Shown: positions 52,620-62,402, counted from the stretch's first letter. The stretch is 64,000 nucleotides of DNA from Flavobacterium sp. 102 (GCF_003634615.1 NZ_RBKX01000001.1:310001-374000), one strand, 5' to 3'. Numbers and translations: made by a program. Notes: a model not told the origin generated them from the sequence alone.

Positions 52620-53150
52620 ATGCGAAAGCTTGAAAATAAAGAGTTAGAACGAAAATCAGTCGCCGACTTTAAGGAAGCCGAAAAAACACCTATCACAATC
52701 ATTCTTGATGACATCAGAAGTCTACACAACATTGGTTCAGTTTTCAGAACCGCTGATGCTTTTCTGATTGAAAAAATATACCTCTGTGGCATTACCGCCA
52801 TTCCTCCTCACAAAGAAATTCACAAAACAGCCTTGGGTGCTACAGAAACAGTTGCTTGGGAATATCATAAAGAAGTAACTCACGTAATTGAAAATTTAAA
52901 AAAAGACAACTTCGAAGTCTTTGCTATTGAACAAGTAGAAAATGCTGTTTTTTTACAAGATTTTGCCATAGAAAAAAGAAAAAAATATGCTTTGGTTTTC
53001 GGCAATGAAGTCTATGGTGTATCTCAAAAAGCAATTGAGCTTTGTGATGGTTCAATTGAGATTCCGCAAATAGGAACTAAACATTCTTTAAACATATCTG
53101 TTAGTGCCGGAATTGTCGTTTGGGATTTGTTCCAAAAAATGAAGTTTTAA
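52620..53150 (+). CDS. TrmH/SpoU family RNA 2'-O-methyltransferase
   Basis: A 176-residue SPOUT methyltransferase. Conserved motif 1 is DIRSLHNIGSVFRTADAF, motif 2 YALVFGNEVYGVS, and motif 3 IPQIGTKHSLNISVSAGIVVWDLF (key residues). It uses SAM to methylate ribose in tRNA or rRNA; the target nucleotide is not predictable (no N-terminal RNA-binding extension). It lies just behind a terminator and has its own promoter box. Confidence 0.9.
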   Translation: MRKLENKELERKSVADFKEAEKTPITIILDDIRSLHNIGSVFRTADAFLIEKIYLCGITAIPPHKEIHKTALGATETVAWEYHKEVTHVIENLKKDNFEVFAIEQVENAVFLQDFAIEKRKKYALVFGNEVYGVSQKAIELCDGSIEIPQIGTKHSLNISVSAGIVVWDLFQKMKF

Positions 53151-53211
53151 ACCGATAATTTACTTTTTAAGATAATTTTATAATAAAAAAGGTCAGTATT
53201 TGATTATTTTT

Positions 53212-55320
53212 ATGGCCATGAAAAAAAATCTGATTGCCTTTTTATTATTAATGTTCTGCTCTTCATCTTTTGTTTTTGGGAGCGTAAAAGCTTCATTGTG
53301 TAGTAAACAAACCACCAATATTGCACCAATATTAATAGCGACCGGAAACCAAACCTATTGTCCCGGAACTTCAATGAAGATTGTAACCAACATAACCATC
53401 ACAGATCCTGATGACCCCGGAATAGACGCCATTTACGTTCAAATTTCATCCGGATATGATTTAGGCGATGACACTTTGACTTTGATTGGAAACCATCCGA
53501 ATATAAGTACGGCCTGGAACGCCACAACGGGAACCTTAACACTATCAGGCATCACTGGACAACCAACATACACAGAACTGGAAGCTGCTATTGAGGATAT
53601 TGAATTTTCTTCAAATGCTGCGAATCCATCGGGAACAAGAAACTTTTCTATAACGGTTGGTCAAGCCAATTATCTTCCCTCAAACGGACATTATTATTTG
53701 TATATTCCCAACATCGGAATCACTTGGTCAGCAGCAAAATCTGCAGCAGAAGCCAGCACCTATTATGGACTACAAGGGTATTTGGCAACCATAACTTCAG
53801 GAGAAGAAGCTCAAATTGCAGGAGAACAAACCACCGGTGCCGGATGGATTGGCGGTAGTGACGAAGAAACAGAAGGCGTTTGGAAATGGATGACCGGACC
53901 TGAAATAGGAACCGTTTTTTGGAATGGAAATTTCACTGGTTTCACGACTAATTATGCCTTTTGGAATATTGGAGAACCTAATAATTTGGGCAACGAAAAT
54001 TACGCACACGTAACCGCTCCTGGTGTTGGTATAACTGGCTCTTGGAATGACTTAACCAATACCGGAACAACAGGCGGTGATTATCAACCAAAAGGCTACA
54101 TAGTTGAGTATGGCGGACTGCCCGGTGACCCAACATTACAAATTGCAACCAGTTCAACTATGTCAATTGCCGCAATTACTTCAACAACCACAGCTACTCG
54201 TTGCGGAGCCGGAACCGTTAGTTTACAAGCTGTTTCTAATACCGGAACAGTCAATTGGTACACTACCCCAACCGGCGGAACACCAATAGCTACAGGAAAT
54301 AATTTCACCACACCAAGTATAAGCTCTACTACCACTTATTATGCGGCGGCTAATTTTAATAGTTGCCCGGATACTTACAGAACTCCTGTTGTTGCCAATG
54401 TCACTCCAAAACCAATATTAACCTATACTTCTCCCTATTATATGTGTGATGAAGCTTACACGATTATTGATGTTGAAACTTCTTCTGGAATCATGTTTTG
54501 GTATGATAGTCCGACAAGCACAAATTCCATTTTTCTGGGAACTCATTTTATAGTACCAAATATCCATCAAAACACTACTTTTTATGCGGAAGCTAATTTT
54601 AGCAATTGTTTATCAGATAGAGTTCCTATTCAAGTAAATGTGTATGCAACACCAATCCTTTCTGACGAAACCATTGACCTATGTGAAAATGATGTTATTA
54701 CCTTAAGTTCCGGAAATCCCGGAATGAGTTACCTTTGGTCAACAGGCGAAACAACCCAAACCATTGTCACAACAGGACTTCCAAATTACTCCGTTACCGT
54801 AACAACACCGGCGCCTGGAAATTGTTCAAAAACCAAAACCTTCACTATTAATTATAATCCTGAACCTGTAATTTCAAGTATTGATACCGCAGATTTACAA
54901 GTAACCATCAACACCTCACAAAGTGGTGATTTTGAGTATTCTCTTGACGGAATCAATTATCAGAGTTCTAATGTTTTTATGGTGAATGAAGGCGGAATGT
55001 ATATCGCTTATGTCAGAGAAACAAATCAATGTGGTGCAGACCAAAAACCATTTGTAGTTATCTCAATTCCAGATTTTTTCACACCAAACGGAGATAATAT
55101 TAACGATACTTGGTCAATCAAAGGTGCAAATTTCTACGCCAATGCAGAAGTGAGAATTTTTGACAGATTTGGTAAATTAATTACGGTTTTAAACTATTCT
55201 AATTGGGCTTGGGATGGCACTTATAATGGTAAACTTTTACCTTCAACCGATTATTGGTTTGTAGCCAAAATTGACAACACCATGCCCGAAATAAAAGGGC
55301 ATTTCTCAATGCTGAGATAA
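53212..55320 (+). CDS. T9SS type B cargo with C-type-lectin-like domain (gliding-associated C-terminal domain)
   Basis: A 702-residue secreted protein. Signal peptide near residues 3-21. A cadherin-like beta region is followed by a C-type-lectin-like domain (about residues 150-300: WSAAKSAAEAS, WIGGSDEETEGVWKW, and FWNIGEPNNLGNENYAHV with the EPN carbohydrate motif). Two Ig-like modules (with TTTYYAA) follow, and the end FFTPNGDNINDTWSIKGA...RIFDRFGKL is the CHU_C type B T9SS tail. It is probably a surface adhesin or glycan-binding protein. Start at 53212 (MAMKK), where the signal begins. Confidence 0.88.
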   Translation: MAMKKNLIAFLLLMFCSSSFVFGSVKASLCSKQTTNIAPILIATGNQTYCPGTSMKIVTNITITDPDDPGIDAIYVQISSGYDLGDDTLTLIGNHPNISTAWNATTGTLTLSGITGQPTYTELEAAIEDIEFSSNAANPSGTRNFSITVGQANYLPSNGHYYLYIPNIGITWSAAKSAAEASTYYGLQGYLATITSGEEAQIAGEQTTGAGWIGGSDEETEGVWKWMTGPEIGTVFWNGNFTGFTTNYAFWNIGEPNNLGNENYAHVTAPGVGITGSWNDLTNTGTTGGDYQPKGYIVEYGGLPGDPTLQIATSSTMSIAAITSTTTATRCGAGTVSLQAVSNTGTVNWYTTPTGGTPIATGNNFTTPSISSTTTYYAAANFNSCPDTYRTPVVANVTPKPILTYTSPYYMCDEAYTIIDVETSSGIMFWYDSPTSTNSIFLGTHFIVPNIHQNTTFYAEANFSNCLSDRVPIQVNVYATPILSDETIDLCENDVITLSSGNPGMSYLWSTGETTQTIVTTGLPNYSVTVTTPAPGNCSKTKTFTINYNPEPVISSIDTADLQVTINTSQSGDFEYSLDGINYQSSNVFMVNEGGMYIAYVRETNQCGADQKPFVVISIPDFFTPNGDNINDTWSIKGANFYANAEVRIFDRFGKLITVLNYSNWAWDGTYNGKLLPSTDYWFVAKIDNTMPEIKGHFSMLR

Positions 55321-55325
55321 AAAAA

Positions 55326-56459
55326 CTATTGAATTTTATTTTTAATTTCCTCCAAAATAAAAACATAATCGTCTTGATTATTCAAAAAATCTCTATTGGT
55401 CACGTCTATGATCAATACGTTCAAATCCTTTTGTGATTTGATATAATCCAAATAACCATTATTGATTTTCTCTAGATATTCGGCTGGAATTTCCTGCTCA
55501 TAACTTCGACCTCTTGTTTTGATGTTTGCCAAAAGTCTTTCGGTGCTTTGGTACAAATAAATATACAAATCGGGTTTGGGCATTTCTTTGTAAATAATAT
55601 CAAACATCGTTTTATACAACCGGAATTCATCTTCGGCTAAAGTCACTTTAGCAAAAATCAAAGATTTAAAAATGTGATAATCCGCAACGATAAAATCCTT
55701 GAACAAATCAAACTGCGCTAAATCATCCGAAATCTGCTGGTATCTATCGGCCAAAAATGACATTTCCAACGGGAAAGCATAACGATTTTGGTCTTCGTAA
55801 AATTTAGGCAGAAAAGGATTGTCAGCAAAACGTTCCAAAACGGTTTTCGCATTAAAATCTTCTGCTAATTTATTGGTCAAAGTTGTTTTTCCGGCACCAA
55901 TATTTCCTTCAATAGCGATGTAGTTAAAATGGTCGAGCTTGATTTTAGCAATAGGAATTTCAAGGCTTTGAACTACTTTGCAATTGCTCTTGTCTTCTGA
56001 AAGGACCAACAGTTCATGCAAATATTTCTGTAAAATCGGATGGCGCCAATCTAAGTTTAAGTCACGCATTGGCAACAAAACAAAAAGTCGGTTTTGCATT
56101 TCAGGATGAGGCACTTGCAACTTTTCTGAAGCAATAATTTCTTCATCAAAAGCAATCACGTCAATATCAATAATTCGGGCTTGGTAACCGTCATTATCTG
56201 CGCGAACTCTTCCCATGGCTTCTTCAAGCAATAACACTTCTTCTAAAGTTTGATGTGCCGATTTATGCGTATTCATCACGACAGCACAATTGTAAAATTT
56301 CTCGCTTTCAAAACCCCAAGAAGGCGTTTCATAAAGCTTAGAAACTCGGATTATGGTGCCAACTTCCTTGTGCAAATCATTAATACAACGCTCAATATTT
56401 TGGAGACGATTGCCTTGATTAGTACCTAAAGATAAAATGACTTGATGCTGCTTGTTCAT
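55326..56459 (-). CDS. folK: Fusion of folate-pathway HPPK (FolK) and deoxynucleoside kinase
   Basis: A 377-residue two-domain protein. Residues 1-160 are 6-hydroxymethyl-7,8-dihydropterin pyrophosphokinase (SLGTNQGNRLQNI, YETPSWGFESEKFYNCAV and RIIDIDVIAFDEEII with its two Asp). Residues 180-375 are a deoxynucleoside kinase-type P-loop domain (YIAIEGNIGAGKTTL, later ERFADNPFLPKFY and KTRGRSYEQ). The join couples folate synthesis and nucleotide salvage; both active sites look intact. The gene is divergent from the AsmA-like gene. Confidence 0.9.
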   Translation of the reverse strand: MNKQHQVILSLGTNQGNRLQNIERCINDLHKEVGTIIRVSKLYETPSWGFESEKFYNCAVVMNTHKSAHQTLEEVLLLEEAMGRVRADNDGYQARIIDIDVIAFDEEIIASEKLQVPHPEMQNRLFVLLPMRDLNLDWRHPILQKYLHELLVLSEDKSNCKVVQSLEIPIAKIKLDHFNYIAIEGNIGAGKTTLTNKLAEDFNAKTVLERFADNPFLPKFYEDQNRYAFPLEMSFLADRYQQISDDLAQFDLFKDFIVADYHIFKSLIFAKVTLAEDEFRLYKTMFDIIYKEMPKPDLYIYLYQSTERLLANIKTRGRSYEQEIPAEYLEKINNGYLDYIKSQKDLNVLIIDVTNRDFLNNQDDYVFILEEIKNKIQ

Positions 56460-56583
56460 AGAAGCACAAATTAACTAAAACTATTTCAGAATAACGGCAA
56501 AAAACAACTGACTGTTAATAACAATTTCTCAACAATTCTATTAATCCAAAATCATAAAACTTCTTTAAATAGTAACCATATTA

Positions 56584-56613
56584 TGGCTAAAAGGCATTAT
56601 TTTTGTTTAGCCA
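56584..56613. promoter_or_regulatory. AsmA-like gene promoter with flanking 8-bp inverted repeat
   Basis: A -7 box TATTTTTG (56598-56605) lies inside the 14-bp spacer between TGGCTAAA (56584-56591) and TTTAGCCA (56606-56613), perfect 8-bp arms. A repressor site covering the promoter is possible. The start codon is 25 bp downstream. Confidence 0.45.
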
Positions 56614-56637
56614 ATGCGTAACTAAATCTATCACATC

Positions 56638-59253
56638 ATGTTAAAGAAAATCCTAAAAATAGTCGGAATTGTTTTGTTGTTACTCGTAATTTCCGCTTTT
56701 GCGATTCCATATTTCTTTAAAGACCAAATCAAAGCCAAAATTTTAACGGCTATCAATGAAAAAGTCGATGCCAAAGTAGCTTTCGCAGATGCCGATTTGA
56801 GTTTGTTTAAAAACTTCCCGAATGCGAGTGTAAATATTGAAAAACTGTCTATCATCAACAAAGCACCATTTGAAGGTGATACTTTAGTGGCTTTTGAAGA
56901 ATTAAATCTGAAAATGGCTATTGGACAACTCTTCAATAGTGACGACGAACCAATGCAAATTGACGGAATCGATTCTAAAAACGGATTGATTAATATTATC
57001 ATCAATAAAAATGGTGTTGGCAATTACGATATCGCTCTGAAAGAAGAAAGCAAAGCAAATGACGGTAAAAGCAAACCTCTTTCGCTAAAAATAAAAGAGT
57101 ATGCTGTGGAGAATTTCAAATTTAAATATTATGATGAAAAGTCAAAAATCAAGTTGGTTTTAGACAGTATCAATCATGAAGGAACCGGAGATTTTGCGGC
57201 TTCTAAATTGGATTTGGTCACCAAAACCACGACAAAAGTGTCACTCGACATGGACAAAGTGAACTACATGAAAAATATAGCCATTTCTTTGGATGCCGTT
57301 CTCGGAATTGACTTAGACCAAAGCAAATATACTTTCAAAGAAAACAAAGCAAAAATCAACGAATTGCCTTTAGAATTCAATGGTTTTATCCAAATGGTCG
57401 ATGCCGGACAACAATATGATGTGACATTCAAAACGCCAACTTCTTCTTTTAAAAACTTCTTAGGCTTAATCCCGGCGCAATATGCGGCGAATTTAAAAGA
57501 CGTGAAAACCAGCGGTGACTTTACGGTGGCCGGTTTTGCTAAAGGATTGCTTTCCGATACTACTGTGCCAAAATTCAACATCGATATTGCTTCCAATAAT
57601 GCTTCATTCCAATATCCGAATTTGCCGAAATCAGTTCAAAATATTGTTATAGACACCAAAATCATCAACGAAACAGGTGTGATGAACGATACTTATGTGA
57701 ACTTGGATAAATTATCTTTCCAGATTGACCAAGATGTTTTCAGTGCAAAAGCGAATATTAAAAATATAGCCGAAAATGCTTTGGTAAATGCGGCACTGAA
57801 AGGAACAATCAACTTAGGTAACCTGACGAAAGCTTATCCGGTAAAATTAGACAAACCATTAACGGGAATTTTGAAAGCCGATGTGACGACGGAATTCGAC
57901 ATGCAATCGGTAGAAAAAAGTGATTATGCCCGAATCAAAAATGCAGGAACGATGGATTTAACCGGTTTCAACTATACAGATGAAAACGGCAAAACGATGA
58001 AAATCAGCAAGGCTTTGGTTTCTTTTAATCCAAATCGTGTGAATTTGACACAATTCAATGCCACCACCGGCAAAACCGATTTAGCCGTAACCGGAGTTTT
58101 GGAAAATTTCTATGGCTTTATCTTTAAAAACCAAGAACTGAAAGGAAACTTCAATCTGAATTCGAATCAATTGGCCGTAAATGATTTTATGACGACCGGA
58201 ACTGAAACAACTAAAGACGCTAAAGCCAGCGAGCCAATGAAAATTCCGGCATTTTTAAATTGTTCGTTAACAGCCAAAGCCAACACGGTTTTATACGACA
58301 ATTTAGTGCTGAAAAATGTTTCGGGTAAAGTCATTATCAAAGACCAAAAAGCGACTTTAGAAAACGGTAAAACTGATATTTTTGGGGGTTCAATTGCGTT
58401 TAATGGTGATGTTTCTACCAAAGAAAAAACGCCCAAATTCAACATGGATTTAGGATTAAACGGAGTTGACATTCAACAAACATTTACCCAATTGGAGATG
58501 ATGAAAAAAATTGCACCGATTGCGGGAGTGATTAACGGAAAACTGAATTCAAAAATCAAATTGTCCGGAAATTTAGACGCGAAAGAAATGACGCCTGATT
58601 TAAAAAGTATCACCGGGGATTTATTGGGACAATTGCTTTCAACTACAGTGAATTCAAGCAACTCGACTTTATTGACGGCTTTGGACAATAAGTTAGGTTT
58701 TGTGGATTTGACCAAATTAAACTTAAACGATTTAAAAGCGGCCTTAACTTTCAAAGACGGAAAAGTCAACGTAAAACCTTTTGATATCAAATACCAAGAT
58801 ATAAAAGCGACTATTGGTGGAACACACGGTTTTGACCAATTGATGAATTACAATGTGAAGTTGGATGTCCCTGCAAAATATTTAGGCAACGACATCAATA
58901 ATTTAATTGGAAAACTAACTCCGACAGATGCTAAGAAATTTGAAACTATTCCGATAAACGCAATCCTTACCGGGAATTTCAAAAATCCAAATGTAACTAC
59001 TGATCTCAAACAAGCCACAACGACTTTGGTCAATAACTTGGTCAAACAACAGAAAGATAGACTCGTTCAACAAGGCACTTCAGCACTTGGAAACTTCATC
59101 AGCAATAACACCAAGCCAAAGGATACATCGAAAACAACGACACCAAAAGAAGATGTTAAAACCAAAGCCAACGACTTAATCAAAGATTTATTCAACAAAA
59201 AGAAAAAAACAGCACCCAAAACGGAACCAACAACGCCGACGCCGACAAAATAA
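56638..59253 (+). CDS. AsmA-like inner-membrane protein
   Basis: An 871-residue protein with one N-terminal membrane helix (residues 5-25) and a long periplasmic beta-rich part. NFPNASVNIEKLSI near residue 60 is the AsmA N-terminal signature, and GVINGKLNSKIKLSGNLDA and NAILTGNFKNPNVT are typical of AsmA C-terminal strands. The C-terminus is a Lys/Thr-rich tail. AsmA-family proteins are thought to move lipids between the membranes. Its promoter overlaps an inverted repeat. Confidence 0.9.
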   Translation: MLKKILKIVGIVLLLLVISAFAIPYFFKDQIKAKILTAINEKVDAKVAFADADLSLFKNFPNASVNIEKLSIINKAPFEGDTLVAFEELNLKMAIGQLFNSDDEPMQIDGIDSKNGLINIIINKNGVGNYDIALKEESKANDGKSKPLSLKIKEYAVENFKFKYYDEKSKIKLVLDSINHEGTGDFAASKLDLVTKTTTKVSLDMDKVNYMKNIAISLDAVLGIDLDQSKYTFKENKAKINELPLEFNGFIQMVDAGQQYDVTFKTPTSSFKNFLGLIPAQYAANLKDVKTSGDFTVAGFAKGLLSDTTVPKFNIDIASNNASFQYPNLPKSVQNIVIDTKIINETGVMNDTYVNLDKLSFQIDQDVFSAKANIKNIAENALVNAALKGTINLGNLTKAYPVKLDKPLTGILKADVTTEFDMQSVEKSDYARIKNAGTMDLTGFNYTDENGKTMKISKALVSFNPNRVNLTQFNATTGKTDLAVTGVLENFYGFIFKNQELKGNFNLNSNQLAVNDFMTTGTETTKDAKASEPMKIPAFLNCSLTAKANTVLYDNLVLKNVSGKVIIKDQKATLENGKTDIFGGSIAFNGDVSTKEKTPKFNMDLGLNGVDIQQTFTQLEMMKKIAPIAGVINGKLNSKIKLSGNLDAKEMTPDLKSITGDLLGQLLSTTVNSSNSTLLTALDNKLGFVDLTKLNLNDLKAALTFKDGKVNVKPFDIKYQDIKATIGGTHGFDQLMNYNVKLDVPAKYLGNDINNLIGKLTPTDAKKFETIPINAILTGNFKNPNVTTDLKQATTTLVNNLVKQQKDRLVQQGTSALGNFISNNTKPKDTSKTTTPKEDVKTKANDLIKDLFNKKKKTAPKTEPTTPTPTK

Positions 59254-59260
59254 AAAAAGA

Positions 59261-59284
59261 CACGAGCGAAGCGAACTGACGAAG
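59261..59284 (+). repeat. Copy of the CACGAGC...GCGAACTGACGAAG repeat
   Basis: CACGAGC, GAA, then GCGAACTGACGAAG, 7 bp after the AsmA stop codon. It shares 7 and 14 bp blocks with the inverted copy at 41260-41284. Confidence 0.7.
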
Positions 59285-59285
59285 T

Positions 59286-59315
59286 AAACCCTTTCTCAAC
59301 AGAAAGGGTTTTTTA
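59286..59315. terminator. Bidirectional terminator between the AsmA-like and DUF2797 genes
   Basis: Stem AAACCCTTTCT / AGAAAGGGTTT with a CAAC loop followed by T4; between convergent genes. Confidence 0.85.
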
Positions 59316-59316
59316 T

Positions 59317-60111
59317 TTAAACGTTTATCTTAACAACATAACCTTCAAAAGTTCTAACGTTGAAAACGGTTCCGTCTTCAAACATCAAGTATTGTCCTTT
59401 GACACCCGTGAGTTTTCCGGAGAAATTAGGCGATTTGTCTAAACTCAAACTATTCACTTTACTAGGATATTGCAAAACAGGATATTGCAATTCATATAAA
59501 TCTTCCTTGTTGGGATTGAAAAATTCTTGAACTTCTGCTGGAATTAAATGCTCTAATTTTAATCTTTCAGCCATTAAGTCAACTTCAGGCACATCATTCT
59601 TCAACATTTTTTGCCAATTGGTTTTATCGGCATAATGGTTTTTTAAAGCAACTTCGGTAATTCCGGCCAAATAACGATTTGGCACTTCCACTATCGGAAT
59701 AGCCTGAACAGCGCCTTGGTCAATCCAACGTGTCGGCACTTGGGTTTTCCGGGTTACGCCCACTTTGATTTCACTCGATAAGGCCAAATAAACAATATGC
59801 GGTTGTAGCTGTACTTTCTTTTCGTAGGCTAAATCTCGGTCTTCGATGTCTAAATGCGCTGTGCTCAATTCGGGTTTCATAATCCAATCACCTGCTGCGG
59901 CTGAGCTCATAAAACAATCATAGCAAAATCCTTGGCGGAAAATCTTTTTCTTTTTACCGCAATTCAAACATTGATAACCTTGAAATGAGATTTCCAATGA
60001 CTTGTCTAACAATTGGTTTAGGCTCAAAAAACTATCCTCAAACACCAGATAATACTGAATCGGATTGGAGAATTCGGTTTGCATTTTGGTGAGTACGCCT
60101 TCGTAAGTCAT
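59317..60111 (-). CDS. DUF2797 family protein
   Basis: A 264-residue cytoplasmic protein. It carries two Cys pairs, CLNCGKKKK and FCYDCFMSS, probably a zinc site, and a strand pattern VYLALSSEIKVGVTRKTQVPTRWIDQGA (key residues near 105-132) that resembles the GIY-YIG nuclease core with 'YL...kvGvT...Rw'. Family function is unknown; a GIY-YIG relation is my inference from the motif. It is divergent from the amidase gene. Confidence 0.85.
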   Translation of the reverse strand: MTYEGVLTKMQTEFSNPIQYYLVFEDSFLSLNQLLDKSLEISFQGYQCLNCGKKKKIFRQGFCYDCFMSSAAAGDWIMKPELSTAHLDIEDRDLAYEKKVQLQPHIVYLALSSEIKVGVTRKTQVPTRWIDQGAVQAIPIVEVPNRYLAGITEVALKNHYADKTNWQKMLKNDVPEVDLMAERLKLEHLIPAEVQEFFNPNKEDLYELQYPVLQYPSKVNSLSLDKSPNFSGKLTGVKGQYLMFEDGTVFNVRTFEGYVVKINV

Positions 60112-60196
60112 GCTACTGTTCTGTTTTTTGGATAAAAGTATAATAAAATTAGTATATTAGCGTTATCATTTTACGTCTAACCCAATCTTATTTACC

Positions 60197-60808
60197 ATGA
60201 AAAACCTATTCAAAGTTGCCTTGTTGGTTGTTTCATTTGCAACCTTATCTTTTATCACTGCCGAAAAAAAGGAGATTAATATCGTAATTGATGCCGGTCA
60301 TGGCGGACATGATTTAGGAGCAACTCATGAAGAGGCTCTTGAGAAATCTATCGTAGTCGAAGTCACCAAAAAAATTCAGTCTTTGAACACCGATGCTGAT
60401 ATAAAAATTCATGTCACCAGAACGGAAGACCACTTTTTATCTTTACAAGAAAGAGCAAATTTTATAAACAAAATCAAACCAGATTTGGTTATTTCACTTC
60501 ATACCAATTCAAACAAAAACTCCACTACCACAGGAATAGAAACCTTTTATTCAGACAAATCTATCGCTGCTTTGAAATCCGAAGAAATGGCCAATAAGTT
60601 GAGTGAAGTCATTGCAAAAAACATCCCTTTGAATAATCGCGGTGTAAAAAAAGCGCCTTTTTGGATTTTATCCAAATCAGAAGTTCCTGCTGTAATAGTT
60701 GAAATGGGGTTTATCAGTAACCAAAATGACAAAGACTATTTAACCAACGAAAAGGGTCAAAATGAAATAGCCAAAACCATTTTAGAGTTTATTGAAGGGT
60801 TAAAATAA
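60197..60808 (+). CDS. N-acetylmuramoyl-L-alanine amidase (Amidase_3)
   Basis: A 203-residue exported enzyme that cuts the bond between MurNAc and the stem peptide of peptidoglycan. A signal peptide (residues 1-22) precedes the catalytic domain, with zinc ligands in IVIDAGHGGHD and ISLHTNS, and the catalytic Glu in VIVEMGFISN. No LysM or SPOR module is present. Probably periplasmic. Close to GH3 (19 bp), so possibly co-transcribed. Confidence 0.93.
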   Translation: MKNLFKVALLVVSFATLSFITAEKKEINIVIDAGHGGHDLGATHEEALEKSIVVEVTKKIQSLNTDADIKIHVTRTEDHFLSLQERANFINKIKPDLVISLHTNSNKNSTTTGIETFYSDKSIAALKSEEMANKLSEVIAKNIPLNNRGVKKAPFWILSKSEVPAVIVEMGFISNQNDKDYLTNEKGQNEIAKTILEFIEGLK

Positions 60809-60827
60809 TAATTCTTAAATCCAAAAT

Positions 60828-62357
60828 ATGCTCTATCCAATCATTAACTCTATCGCATCCTGGGTTTTGAAACAACGCATTCATCAGATTGAGTTGTTTC
60901 TGAAATACCCGCATGAAGTTCAGGATGAGTTGTTGATGAATTTGATTCGGAACTGTGACGAAACGGTTTTAGGCAAAAAATATGATTTCGAAAGCATCAA
61001 GTCTTACCAAACTTTTGCTGAAAGAATTCCGGTTTCATCTTATGAAGATTTGGAGCCATTGATCGAAGAAACACGTCAAGGTTATCAGAATATTTTTTGG
61101 AACACACCCATAAAATGGTTCGCCAAATCGAGCGGAACGACCAATGCAAAAAGCAAATTTATACCGGTCAGCAACGAAGCGCTCGAAGACTGTCATTACA
61201 AAGCCAGCAAGGATTTATTGTGTATGTATTTGAACAACAACGAGAATTCTGAAATGTTTTTAGGCAAAAGTTTACGTCTGGGCGGCAGTTCTCAGATTTA
61301 TGAAAATAACAATACTTTCTTTGGTGATTTATCAGCTATATTGATTGAAAACATGCCCATGTGGGCCGAATTCAGTAGCACACCAAGCAATAAAATCTCA
61401 TTGATGAGCGAATGGGAAAGCAAACTCACCGCAATTATCAATGAAACGAAAACCGAAAACGTAACCAGTTTTGCCGGCGTTCCTTCTTGGATGTTGGTTT
61501 TGCTAAATCGAATTTTAACCGAATCCGGAAAAGAAAACATGTTTGAGCTTTGGCCGAATTTGGAAGTTTATTTCCATGGCGGCGTGAGTTTTGAACCTTA
61601 TCGCGAGCAATACAAAAAGATTTTACCTAAATCTGATTTTAAGTATTACGAGATTTACAACGCTTCCGAAGGCTTTTTTGCCATTCAGGATTTGAATTAT
61701 TCAAATGATTTGTTGTTAATGTTGGATTATGGTATTTTCTATGAATTTATTCCGATGGATACTTTTGGCACACCCAACCAGAAAATCGTTCGATTATCCG
61801 ATGTGGAATTGTTCAAAAATTATGCAATGGTGATTACAACTAACGCCGGACTTTGGCGTTACATGATTGGCGACACCGTTCGTTTTACTTCATTAAACCC
61901 ATACCGAATCAGAGTTTCCGGAAGGACCAAACACCATATTAATGTTTTTGGTGAAGAGTTAATGGTAGAAAATACCGATTTGGCTTTGGCTAAAACTTGT
62001 TCGGCTTTACACTGCGAAGTGATTGATTATACTGTTGCGCCGATTTATATGCAAGGCAAAGAGAAAGGTTCACACGAATGGATGATTGAGTTCAAAAAAC
62101 ATCCTAAAAACATTGATTTATTCCAAAAAGCATTGGACGAAAACATACAGTCGGTCAACTCAGATTACGAAGCCAAACGGTACAACAACATGACATTGAA
62201 CGAACTCAAAATCAATGTCGCTCGAGAAAATTTATTCTATGATTGGCTCAAAGAAAACGACAAACTCGGTGGACAACATAAGATTCCGAGACTTTCGAAT
62301 CAGAGAGATTATTTGGAACAATTGTTGAATATGCAACACCATGTAAATTCCAAATAA
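60828..62357 (+). CDS. GH3-family acyl-acid amido synthetase-like protein
   Basis: A 509-residue member of the ANL-related GH3 family, which adenylates carboxylic acids and joins them to amines (in plants, to amino acids). The phosphate-binding motif is FAKSSGTTNAKSKFIPVS, followed by FAGVPSWMLVLL, YNASEGFFAIQ and a RYMIGDTVRFTS segment, all in the order of GH3 enzymes. There is no signal peptide. Bacterial GH3 proteins have no settled substrate. It follows the amidase gene by 19 bp. Confidence 0.9.
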   Translation: MLYPIINSIASWVLKQRIHQIELFLKYPHEVQDELLMNLIRNCDETVLGKKYDFESIKSYQTFAERIPVSSYEDLEPLIEETRQGYQNIFWNTPIKWFAKSSGTTNAKSKFIPVSNEALEDCHYKASKDLLCMYLNNNENSEMFLGKSLRLGGSSQIYENNNTFFGDLSAILIENMPMWAEFSSTPSNKISLMSEWESKLTAIINETKTENVTSFAGVPSWMLVLLNRILTESGKENMFELWPNLEVYFHGGVSFEPYREQYKKILPKSDFKYYEIYNASEGFFAIQDLNYSNDLLLMLDYGIFYEFIPMDTFGTPNQKIVRLSDVELFKNYAMVITTNAGLWRYMIGDTVRFTSLNPYRIRVSGRTKHHINVFGEELMVENTDLALAKTCSALHCEVIDYTVAPIYMQGKEKGSHEWMIEFKKHPKNIDLFQKALDENIQSVNSDYEAKRYNNMTLNELKINVARENLFYDWLKENDKLGGQHKIPRLSNQRDYLEQLLNMQHHVNSK

Positions 62358-62402
62358 AATCCTGAAACTTCGAAACAAGTAACTTTAAATTTCAATAATC
62401 AA

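Noticed and set aside
57264..58790. Three minus-strand open frames (about 100-110 residues) opposite the AsmA-like gene
   Set aside because: They mirror the codon bias of the real gene and have no recognisable domains or starts.
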